64,000 bases of DNA from Dicaeum eximium (Eukaryota; Chordata; Aves; Passeriformes; Dicaeidae), in contig VWZP01004535.1 of assembly GCA_013396995.1 (NCBI GenBank), positions 669,188-733,187 of the forward strand, given 5' to 3'. The position numbers and the translations under genes were made by a program. Every line of letters begins with the position of its first letter. Position 1 is the stretch's first letter. Positions 24,401 through 36,400 of the stretch are shown here, one piece after another. The notes under the pieces were generated by a model. The model saw only the letters and a program-made list of their open reading frames with translations. It was not told where the DNA came from and did not search any database.

Positions 24401-27400
24401 TCTGCACAGCGACTTAAATGTCAAGTGGTAAAGGGAGGAAATTCCCCGCAGCCCACTTCCCTCTGAACTCTCCATTCCCTGCCTCCAGCCACACAGCAGC
24501 TTCCTGGCTACGACATGTTTCCTCTTCCCACACCCCCTTCTCCGCTACAGGAATTGCTAAATACAAACTCATACGGGCACAAGGAGCTGCCTTGGGAGCA
24601 GAGCCTGAGCTGGGGGTGGTTATGGCCAGCAATTTTAATTCAGGATGGTACTGGAGAGATTCATGAGCCACGCTGACTGTAGCACTTCACTGGCAAGAAC
24701 TGCTCTGAGATTCTCAGTGCTCATTTGTGCTTAGCAAAAGGGAGCTTTGGTCTCTGCTGGGCTACTGAGACATGAAGAATATTATCTGCCCAGCGTTACG
24801 CTGCGATTCCTATTAGGGATGGTGCTCTGCAGCTGAACTGAGCCACGCACCACGTGTGGAATTTTAGTTATGTTGCTGGGAGAAATGAGCCAAGATCGCG
24901 GCCGGCAGTCATCAGTGGAGATACTCCAGAGATAAATATTCCCCACTGAGATGCTGGGCCAGACAGTTTTGCTGGCTGCACAGGGCTGTATTTCCAATCA
25001 TAAGCGTTTTGACAGCTCAGAGCGTGGTTGCAAGAGGACTGTGTCCATCACTCATGGCTCCTGCTGACCTTTGTGATGTGAGGACCAGTCTGCCCCAGCT
25101 GAGTGTGGCAGCAGGGCTCCCCTCTTATCGCTGCTGGCTCAGGCTTCCTGAGGGGCTGCTTGGACCATCATCATGCTTGTGTCATCTTCCCTGTGAAAAA
25201 GCAGAATCACATCTCCTCCTTTCATTGTGGGATGGAGGTAGTGTCACTTCTGGCTGCAGCTCCCTGAATGAGGCCAACAGCAATGACAGAAGCTGGTGTT
25301 ACTGTCCCCAACCTGTTATTTGCTCAGCCACTGTGGACCACTAGGCCTGTAGCTTAAAGACCAGGGTGTTTTCTTAATGAGATGCCAGCCTGATTTATGG
25401 GGCTTTCTGGCTGCATGCAGGTTATTTTTAAGGCAGAGGAGCTTTCAGACAGTTGCAAAGGGAAGAAATGCCGAATTTGATGGTCTATGATTGATTTCAA
25501 TGCCTCCTATTCATAATGATGTTTCATTCCCTCTCTGCAGGATGAACAGAAGTGCATAGAAACGGTGGAACTGGAGAGTTATGACAAGTGCCAGGAGCTG
25601 CGTGCACTACTAAAAAGGAAAAATCGTTTCATTTTAATCCGCTCCCCGGGTAAGAAGGTAGGATTGCCTTTCTCATCACCCTCCAGTCTGCTAACTCCAA
25701 AGTGAGTTCCAGCCAGCTGTGCCCAGAGCAGATGAAAAGCTCTGAGACTGAGCTCCTTGGCAGCTAGGAGAAATGACCTGTAGCTGTGAAGGGTGTACAG
25801 TGTGTAAGAAGGAAAGCCACTGTCATGTAGATTTCTCTCTTGTTGTGGGGAAAGGGTCTTCCTGTGGCTTGACTTTTTCCTCGTGTTCTTTTTTTCCCTG
25901 CCTTAGCATTTTCTTTCTTCCAGTACTCTCTAAGAAGTGGTACTTCTTAGCTCATTCCCTGTGTTTCCCCTATGTCCTCTGAGAACCTTTAGATGCTGCA
26001 ACTTTGCCCAAGTTCCAGTGAAATCAATAATTCCAATCCATGTACTGAGACAGTTCCAGGAGTTAGAACCATTGATCTGAGAAACTCCAGTGCAAAGTTA
26101 CTTGCAGCCAAACAGTTCCTAGGAGTAAAGATTTCTTTTGCAGAATTCATGAAACCCTGCATCTGTAGCTTTCTGCACAGCATCTGGTTAGACCCAGAAG
26201 CTAAAAACCAGGCTGGCATTGCAGAGAGTATACATCCATTTGAGCACTGGGTGTACGCAAGGAAATCCTGCTTTACTTCCTATCTTTAGTCATCATCACT
26301 GCACATCTTTGGATGTTCTCCTTAGCTCCTACTTGCATGCTATCCATTTCAGTGTCTTTATGGGCTAGAATTCTCCATTGTTGCTTTGGGGTATCACACT
26401 TTGCCTTCTAATTTCAATATGATTTTTTGGCCTCAGAGTCCTTATTAAATCTCCACATGCAAATTTGAGAAGTTGTGAGGGACAAAACACATTCATTTCC
26501 ATAAGAACACAAACAGGCACAAATACCAACTTGCTGCATTCCCCCATCTCTATTTTGTTTAAATAAATGGAGATTGTTTAGTCCTTGTTGTCACTGTTGC
26601 TTATTCTTTCACTCCAGTCACTTAGTGTTTATTCATATAATAAAACCCCAGCTGAGTTTAGAGCACCACTGTGCTAAACTTCATTCAAAACAACAAAACA
26701 AGGACTTTCCTGCCCCAGAACCCTGGGCTAGTGAGCTCAAACAGAGCACTAGAACACATTAAGAAGGAATTCTTCCCTGCAAGGGTGGTGAGGCCCTGGC
26801 ACAGGCTGCACAGAGAAGCTGTGGCTGCCCCATCCCTGGAAGTGTCCAAGGCCAGATTGGACAGGGCTTGGATCAACCTGGGATAGTGGAAGGTGTCCCT
26901 GTCCATGGCAGGAGGGCTGGAAGTAGATTGTTTTTTCTCTTCCAACCCAAGTGATTCTAGGATTCTGTGATTCTAAGCATACACCTATTCCCAGGGAGGC
27001 CAGTAATACCCTGTGTGCTCAGAGATGGGCAGCACGGTAGGAACAGGTATTATCTGCAAGTTATGTTACTGGGAGAGAATTGTGTAACAGCTGCATATGT
27101 CTCTGCACTGCTCCATAAATGAATACAGGGTATGAGACCTGTTCCTAAACCTTTCGTTTCTTGCTATGAGAAAAATATGCCCAAACTGTGCCCAGAAGGG
27201 TAACTTCATCCTTTTGGCATGCTGGCAAGTTTACAGCTACCCTGTTTTTCATGCCACTGATTCAATGGAGACCTAGATAGAGGCTACTTTTTATAAGGCT
27301 CTTTTGGTGAAAGGAAAGGCTTTTATAAATGAAAAGTTCCCTGTTTGTGGCTCCCCTCCCACCCTTCTTTTGGCTGGGAATCTGGTGAGGGTGTTGACAC

Positions 27401-30400
27401 ACAACATACTTTGGCAGATGTTAGCACAGGCTTCAATTAGGAGGCCAAATACACAACTGTCCTTCTTCTGTTTTGAAATTGCAGCTGTGGCGATATATAT
27501 CAGTTAAACATTTTCTATTTGGGAGGCTTGCTGCCATCCACAGTTTAAAATCACCCTGTGAGCCAGCTTGCCAAGCCCTGCCACATCTTGCTAGGGTTTT
27601 TTTTCTTTTCACCCTCTCTTCTGGGCATAATGCTGAGGAATGAGTTTGAAGGACTTAGCAACAAGCTAGGCAAGGCCATTTCTGTTTTAGTGCACAAATC
27701 TTGAATTCAGGTAGCCCGGTTTAGTTGTTGGGGAATCCCAGTTTAAATCTGGGATGGGATATTTTTGAGTAGAGATGAATCAGTCAGTTAAAGCTACTCT
27801 GCAGCTGAAGTTGCACCTGAATAAATAAGTTGTCCTGCTAAACACTGGTTGTTGATGAATGTACCGCAGATTCTGCTTGGCCAGTTGACAAGGATGACAT
27901 TTTTGTTAAGCTGTGACAATATGAGCATGTCACACGCCTGCATTGGTATGGAACTGAAAGAAAGCACTGCCCCCTGAGCTTCAATTCTTCAGTGAAGGAA
28001 GCTGGCAGTGTGCAAAAGCCCTGTTCTGTTTAGAAATCTCAAATGCTTCATTCCATCCACAGCAATTAAGTGAAAAATTTGGATGCAGAGAGCCGGGCTT
28101 CTAAGAAAGGGCAGCAACCTTGGCCTGGAGACTTTAAAATGTACTAGTCACAATGCAAAAAAGCGGTGTAAATGATGCTTGATGTAAACTCTGAAAATTA
28201 CCGAGATTGGCACAAGTCTGGTGTTCAGTGGATCTGAAAAGCTTCAGCTTCAGGGCAGTATTAATATTGGGAAGAGGGTGATAGTGAGGAAAGAGTCCAC
28301 CAGCAAGTCCTGCAGTTCCCCACGCATCCTCGCACCTGTGGTCGGGGCTGGAAACTTCCATTGCTTATTTTTCCCTCCATCAATTTTTGAGGTACTTGGA
28401 ACTGCCTTCACCAGGGGCCCAGCCTGGAAGCTGCAGTAGAGTGCAGTGAGGCTTGGGGGAGTCTGCTCCTGGGGTCTGCCAGTCTGGCAGAGATGCTGCT
28501 TTATTCTCAGGGATGATGTAGCTCTTGGTTCAGCTACAGAAAACCACCAGAATCCTCTGACAATCATCTCATAGAAACATGGAATGGTTTGTGTTGAAAG
28601 GGACCTTGAAGATCACCTAGTTCCAACCTCTCTGTCATAGGCAGGGAGTCCCTTGTCTTCTCCTTTCCCCTTCATGATACATAACCTGACAAAGTCATGT
28701 AGAAGAAGGCAAGAAATGACCTCCCATCTGGCAGATAGACTCTGCTGCACCTATGGTAGTTTAAGATGTTACTGACCCACCTCTGCTCCAGCTTCTGCTG
28801 GAGGTGACCACCCTGTACCAAAAGTCAGCAGAAGGGAACACATCCCCCTCAGCAGTTCACAGGCAATTCGCAGTCCAGTTTAGCCCAGCCCCACCAGGCT
28901 TTGTACTGAAACAGATAAAGACCAAGCACAGGTTTGTGTCACCTACCTCTGCAGCAGATCTGCAGAATTGCTCAGCAAAGAAGTGTCGGTAAGAGTCTTA
29001 AACTGCAGCTACACAGCTCTCCAGAGCTTGTCTGTTACATCACTTAACACAGGTACAACAGACTGACCCCAGGAACACTTCTCTTTCCTGGAAAGCAGGC
29101 TTGGCACTGCCATCAGACTGTCAGGGCTGGAGAAGACTGATGTCTGAGGGAGGACAAGGAGCAGTGAGGGAGCTGGTGCCCGCTCTGTCACGGACAGTGA
29201 TCCGTGTGGGAGCTCCTGTTGCCTGACATCTCGGCACTGATTCAGCAGGAGCTGTGCTGTGCTCTGAGTAACTGTCAGTAAATTGCGTAGCCTGCATTCA
29301 TGGCTTACAATGGTCACTAGGTTTGGCCATGACAGCTTTTCCTGGCACACCAGCCTGTTGTTTATGGCATGACTCAGTCTCAGCTGGCTTAGCGAGAAGG
29401 AGTGCAAATGTGTTACCCTGCCCGCTGCCCTCTCATATTGGTGTCACTGACTCTCTTCCTTAAATTCCTGCTGGAGAGCAGACTCTGCTTTATGTTTTGT
29501 AGGAAATATCCATCTTTAGATGCATCTGCTGGTATCTGTAAATATTCAAATTATTAAAGATACAGACAAGAGAAATTAATTTGTTCCTTGTTTGTTGAGA
29601 GCCTGGAAGTCTCAGAGTACTGTGCAGAGTCCCAGTGACAGGCAGGACTTCTTCCTGCCTCTCCTCTGCAGCTTCCTGCTTTACAGAGAGCTCCCATCCT
29701 GGTTTGGGTGAGCTTCCTCTCCCCGGTTCCTTGGCCAAGGACAGGAGCCACAGATGGATGCAGAAAGACCAGGGGCTGCAAGGCAGCAAAGAGGCTGTGG
29801 CTAGCAGCAGCCTGAGCACGAGCCTCAGAGCCCCAGCAGCCTGACTCTGCCTTGGTGCCTGTGGGTGTGTTATAAAAAGGAGAGAAAAAATTTCTAAGAT
29901 ACCTGGGCACTGGGAGGAACCTGCCCCTCTGTGTCACAGTCCCAGGGAGCTGTGCTAGCAGGGAAAAGGGCTGCAACTGCCCCGTGGGTCCCACTGTGCT
30001 GCTCATCCTCCCTCACCCAGTTCCCTTCTGCTGCCACCATGAGTCCCTTTCTCTCACCATCCACTGGATCTGCATTGATGGCAAAGGGTTGCATGCCAGA
30101 GGGACATCTCAGCTTCTCATTAACAAGGAACCACCCCCCTGAGGTTGGCTCTGCTCTGCCACAGAGTTGCTGACACCAGTGCTTAGTCACAGTCTGGGAG
30201 GCTTTATTTGGAATGAGGCACAGAAAGTGGCATTGGAAGAGGAAGCTTGAAGTGAGGCAGGAATCCTTCCACTGAACAACGTGTACGGAGATTTCTAAAC
30301 CCTGGTGCAGGCTGCCAGGTCTTTGCCAGGCAGTGCAGCAGCTCAGCTGCTCACAAGCAGAGCTTTCTCATAAGCTTTTATAATCACAAAGCTTTGGGGC

Positions 30401-33400
30401 AAAATCGTTTCCAAACAAAAAAAAGTTTTTAAGCACACACAAAATTAGGCCAGCTCGGACTAAAACAAAATCTGGCCGTCGCTCTGTTTTGGAGCCTTGC
30501 CTTCCCGTACATTCCCTGGTTAGAGTGGCTCTTCTGCATCCCACACAAAGGGCTCTTTTTCCAGAGGGCTGTGGGTCAGGCCCTAACCTCCCCTCTGAGC
30601 TCTCAGGAAGGCATGTGCTCCTGTCACCTTACGTGCAAACTGATCAAATAAAGAATCTTTCCCCAAATTACTCCTTAACTCCCTGTTTACCATGATGGTT
30701 GTGAGTGTCTGGCACTTGGCAGCTGTGATGTAAATCCATGGCATTGACGCGAAAAATAAATACAGAAAGGAAGAACAGTTGGTTTCTAACAGTAAGAGTG
30801 GGTGTAAGAAGATCAGGCTTTAGTTCTGCAGAATTTCTGATGGTCCCTTCAGAAGTTGCTGAGACCCAGAACAGTTGCTGCTTTGTTGTGCCATGAACAG
30901 GGAGCTGCTAAGAGCTCTCAACTGTCAGTCACCATTAGCTTTGTCCCTCTCATTTAATATAGTCCCTGTTTTATATAGACACTGCTGTGATGTTGGAATG
31001 TGGGGCCTCATTTACAAAAAGGCTGAGGCTACAACTGCTCTTGAAGGCAATGGGAAAGTGCAGAGCATCTATAGGATGTTAATACCCCAAAAAAACTGTT
31101 CCAGGCAAAACCCCCATGAGGCTGTGTTTTGAACAAGCCTCTCTGTAGCTCACTTCTCCACCTGTAAGAGGTGGATAATTTCAGTTGCTCTGAAAAGGAA
31201 TTTGTGAAGCCCCCAGATACTAAAGTGATAAGCAAGAAAGAAAAAAGACTGTCAGGGGAATCAGTAATTCTGTTTTCAGGGCCAGGCTGGAGCAGAGTGA
31301 AATCAATAAGACATATTGACCCAGGAGGATAAAACACATGATGGAATAACTCAGTAAGAAGTGCCACCCTGTTGTTAGGGATGGTGCTAGGAGGAACACA
31401 CACAGCAGGCTGACATGCTGGAAACAATGGGAGTGTCTAACTTTTAAGTGCTTGATTTTGCAATGTTGCTGATGTCCTTTAGCACAGGAGTATTCCTGTG
31501 TGCCTGTGCAGTGTGGATTAGGGCACCACATGGAGCTGTTTGGATCCCAGCTGGTCTGCCATGGAGTCACCTGTAAAGTGAAGATGATATTTCTCTCACC
31601 TGTAGTGTACTCTGGGGCAAAGCTCCATAATCCTGGTGAGGTGCTCAGAGAAAACAGCAGTGAATTAAATAACACCCTGCTTATTGTCACTGCTGTGGGC
31701 AAGAAGAGATTGGAAGCACTGAGCAAAGCCATGGGGCTGTCCTGGAGAAAGGGAAGAGCTGGATGGCTGGGGGACAGGCCACACAATCACCCATCCTCCC
31801 TCCTTATTTGTGACCCATACTTCTTGACAGTTCCCTCTTCTATGGCCAGCTCTTCCCTTCTTCTCGGGGCAGCTCTTCAGACCCCAGAGAGTGCCTGTCT
31901 GCAGTGTTCACTGCTGGATTTCATTTGCAAACAGAAAAAGATATGAATTTTTGCACTTACACTGCTCTTATGCCTCATCATGTCTGTGCCCAAGCTGGGT
32001 CAGGGTTAGAGCAGCCAGTATCAGTGCCCCACATTCCAGTATCAGTTCTGTTCTGCAGAGCCACAGGAACAGGGAAGCAGGCAGAGCCCAGTGCATGCAG
32101 CCTTCCCATCCCTTGTATTCTGGAGGAAGTGGGAGATAACATATTTTACTCCATCTGAACCAGCCAATATGACTTGTATTTTCAGTCTAACTCTATGTAG
32201 TGTGACCATTTGCTGTACAACTCACTGATGCTCCAAGAGCTATTCCAAGTGTTTTGAAGAAGGGAGAAACTTACGTTTTTACTACTTTAGTAGTTACCAA
32301 AATAAAACTACAACAAAAAGCTGTCCAGCATAACAAAACCCTGTCCATGGGAGCTATGCCAAAGCACAAAGGAATCTGTAGTTTAAACACAGGCTAGAAC
32401 TGGATGTTATATAGAAACTGAAGTGATTCAGAGGTACTTCTGGTCCTGACAAAGAATGCTTAGGCAAAAATCCTCTCTCTGCTCTTGCAGGTTCATGATA
32501 TCAAATTTCAAGCTCCAACTTTGGAAGAAAAGGAATCGTGGATAAAAGCTCTTAATGAAGGGATCAATAGAGGCAAAAACAAAATATTTGATGAGGTAAG
32601 AGAAACCGTTTTCAAACTCCTGTGTTTCTGTGTCTGTTCTCATCCATGGCTCCTTTAGCTAAAAGCAGAACTTGCCTGAACTCCTGTTCTCCCCATCCTT
32701 CCTACATGCCAGCCATGGTCCAAGGAAAGAGAAAGGTGGTATGGAAGGTAGGGCAGGTTCCTTCCCTTCAGAGCTTGGGATCAGAGGATTTCTGGGAGTT
32801 CCCCTCTCCCAATGGAGGCAGCTGGTGCAGAGAAGCAGCTGCAGTGGTGAGTTGTGTAGAGCTGGGATGCAGCCTGGAGAGACTCATCTTCCCCACACTG
32901 CCATGATCCTCAGCACCAAGCAGCCTGGAAATGGAGGTACTTGGTTAGGATATAGCCCAGTCTTGAGGACTGGAAAAGTCTGAATGACTCAGTCCACCAG
33001 CTATTCCGCCTGCAGTCTGGAGAGAAGTCTGGTGGAAAGTTACTCCATGGCCCTGGCCAAACCTGCCTGCCTCTCAGCTGGCCCAGCACACCTGCACTTT
33101 CAAATTCTCCTCCCGTCCTGCTGCACAGAGGGGAGGATGAAAATTGCACAACTTAAAGCCTGTTTAACTTTGCCCTGCTCCCTCTTAGTTTGTAAAGCAG
33201 CCCTGAGCTAAACCAAAGGAGTAGCATCTCTTCTGCAGTTCTTTCAGTAACTGAAAGGAAATGAACAAAACCACCACCATGGGGATGACACAAGAAAAAA
33301 TGAGCAGGGTAAGGAGGAACAAGGAAATCAGCAAAATTGTTTAGCAAAGGAAACCAAAGCAATGAGTAAAAGTTTTGAGAAAAGGGCTAACTCGTGCAGA

Positions 33401-36400
33401 TACAGTGCTAGAAGTGTAAACTCTGAGAAGTTGGGCTTTGCTTTTATTCAGCAGAGGATAAAAGCATATGGGTACAGTGGGCAGTGAACTCTGCACACCC
33501 TTCAGCAGCACAGCAAGGTGGGATCTCAGATCACCTCCCTGCCCTGTGGATCCAGCCTCTAATTCTCAGTCATTCCAGTAAGGATCAAACCTCAGATTTA
33601 AATTGTTTTCACACAGGCCAGGCACAGGCTAATGGGTCAAGCCCTCAGCTGGCTTGGATTATCTGTTCTCCCCTGAAGGAGCTGTAAAAGCACTCTGCCA
33701 TACCAGCCATTTTTCTCTTTAAATCCCAATTTCGCCCTCACCAGCCTTCCTGTTGTACAAACTTGTGGTATCAAGGACACACAGATGTTTCAGTGTCCCT
33801 GGTCACTGGTGCTGCCCCTTCATGGGGAGCAGACTCCATCCCTTGGCTGTCACAGTGTGGGTGGGTGGTCACAGAGCCAGCAGAGAGAATACCTGTCAGG
33901 GCACTGGGACCTCCCTTCTCAGGAGTGTGAGGCAGTGGATTTCTCATTTGATTCCAGGAAATAAATTTGTTAATTCAGCTGGAGCTGCAATTAATCCAGG
34001 TCACTGATCACACCTTCTCCTCAGCATCCTGCAGTCATTAGAGCTGTAGAACGGAAGGGCTGTAACAAAGTGCTGCTGATACAGTTCACAGTCAGGTCAC
34101 AGTTATTAATGAGCTTTCACCTCTAAGATGGAAACAGCAGTTTGGTGCTGTGTTCTGCCACATGCAGGAGCTGGTACAAGCACAGGGTGCAGTGAGGACA
34201 AAGTTCCTTGTGTACTTTTTTCCCTGCCTCTTTGGTGGAGATAAGTTTTGCCATTGCAAACCTCTGAGACCTTAAATATGTGTCACATACATGCAGGAAG
34301 GCTGTAACTGAACTCTGAGGTAAAGACTAGAGGTGAAATATTCTCCAAATGCTTCAACATTTCATGTGTGACAGTGACAACTTTACAGACATATTTTGAG
34401 AAGTTAATGACACTCTTCCTCTTTTGTTTCCCTCCTCTTCCCCCTGTTAAAGGTGAAAGTAGACGAGAGCCTTTCCTTGGACCACGTGACTCGGGATAGG
34501 GTGAAAGTGTCCCACGGACGTCGGCCACCCACAAGAAGTCACCTAAAGGAGGTAAGTGCACCCTGTTGGAGTGAGCCATTCCACCAGCTGGGATCACTGA
34601 GAGCTGCTCCTTCCACTCAGGTACCAGGGGAAACCCCAGCTATGGACAACCCAGAGAAAGCTGACAAGGGAAACAACTTCCTGCAGGAGAGACTCTGCTA
34701 GCACCTCTCTAATGAAGCTCCAGGTTCCCATAGATCTCTATCTGCTGCAGCACGTTACCATATATTTAGGTTTTCATAACTCATAAGCTGCTTCACCATG
34801 TGGTCAGAGCCATTAGAGACCAAACCTCCTATATTTATTGTCAAAGACGTGATAATTTTGTAGCCACAGTGGTCTAAAGGTAGAAGAACTGCATGGTTCA
34901 CGAGAAGAAGCTGTATTTTTTTTAAGCTAACTGGAGAAAGCAGATGAGCTTTCAAGCTTACAAGCCCTTCCCTAGGTCTGAAACAAAATACATTATTCTC
35001 CCAGGCAGTTTTATAGACTAACCTGTCTACTTTCAACTGATTTTCTGGGTCTGTCACTTTAAAAAAAAAAAAAAAACCACCACAAACCTGCATTTCATTT
35101 CCAGAGGAGAGGTTCTTACTAATGTTTGATTCCTGTGATTTATGAAAAAGTTTCTACAGACAGATTGATATTTTAGCAGAGCGTTAATCGCAAGCAAGGA
35201 AGGTTTTTAAATCAAACCTTCTTTCTTCAAACTTCCATGACTTATGTTCCTGCACAACACTCAGATGACCCTTGTGCAGAGAATTAGATGCCTTGAGACT
35301 TTTTACTTTGCATAGAAATGGAGGGAGAGCGTCTCTCCCAGAGAAATGCATGAGAATGAATCATAGATTCCCATCCTCCAGAAAACCGCAGAAGAAAACA
35401 TGACAAAAGTCACAGCAACAATGAAGCATGGATTCTGTTGCCTAATACAGGTTCAGTAAGGTGGGGAGCCCTTCCCTAGGCACCAAAAACATCTCTCTTC
35501 CCCACTCAGATCACTATTTTCACGAGATACCTCCGAGGTTAATACCTCTAAGACTTCTCACCCTCAGCCAAAATCAGGGGAAACTGGCTTACAAATTTAG
35601 CAGCAGGAATGAGGGGATAGAGCCTGCAGAAAGATGTGTATCATGGCTGCTGGCTGCAGATTCATGAAGGAAATGAACATGGATTTTCAGTGTTCAAAGC
35701 AGGCCAGGTGAGGATGGGTCAGGGCCAAGCTGCCAGGATGCAGCTTGCCTCCGTCTCTCTGATGGGCTGGAAGGGCAAAGAGAGGCTTTAACTAAACTCT
35801 CTGCTCTGCAGGAGCCTGGCCCTGGCTGTAGCTGTGCCTTCGTGTGGTTTTGGGTTTTCTCACACAGGAACTGTCACCATGGTTCTCCCTGTGGGGCACT
35901 GAGCTTACAAGCTGCAGTGTCTTTGCTAAGTCCATCCTTTTTAGGAAAACCTCCCTACTAGTGAGATTTGCACACAGCCTGTGGTCTGAAGGAGGTTTAA
36001 CCATCTGAGGCTTGGCCCTGGTCAGGCTGGGATGACATTGGGTTAGAGGAAGCAAGCAGAAGGCAACAGGATTACAATCCCTGGCCAAGCAATCTAAAGA
36101 TCAGCTTGGTTTATGACAAGCTCAAAAGCACAAAAGTGAGCCTTTGGGGAGGCACATTGTAAATGAAAGGGGTAGAGAGATCCCTCTACCACAGGACAAA
36201 GAATAAAAAGGCAGAGCTTAAACACTTGTGCCCACAAGAAAACCAAGAAATTAGGTTATTGTGGAAGAGGCTTTAAGATGTTCTTTTCAAAGGAAGTAGT
36301 AAAGTAAGTTCTACGCTTTTCTTAGAATCAAGGGCTGCTTTGGTTTGGAAGGGACCTTAAAAATCATCTGTGAGGACAAAGAACCTTTCACTAGACCGGG

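Larger units (their letters stand above)
25658..32490 (+). other. PLEKHO2: PLEKHO2 intron 3
   Basis: The longest intron of the gene, at 6.8 kb and phase 0. It contains two CR1 fragments in opposite orientation (about 26750-26975 and 28570-28651). The rest is unique sequence with no nested gene seen. Confidence 0.85.
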
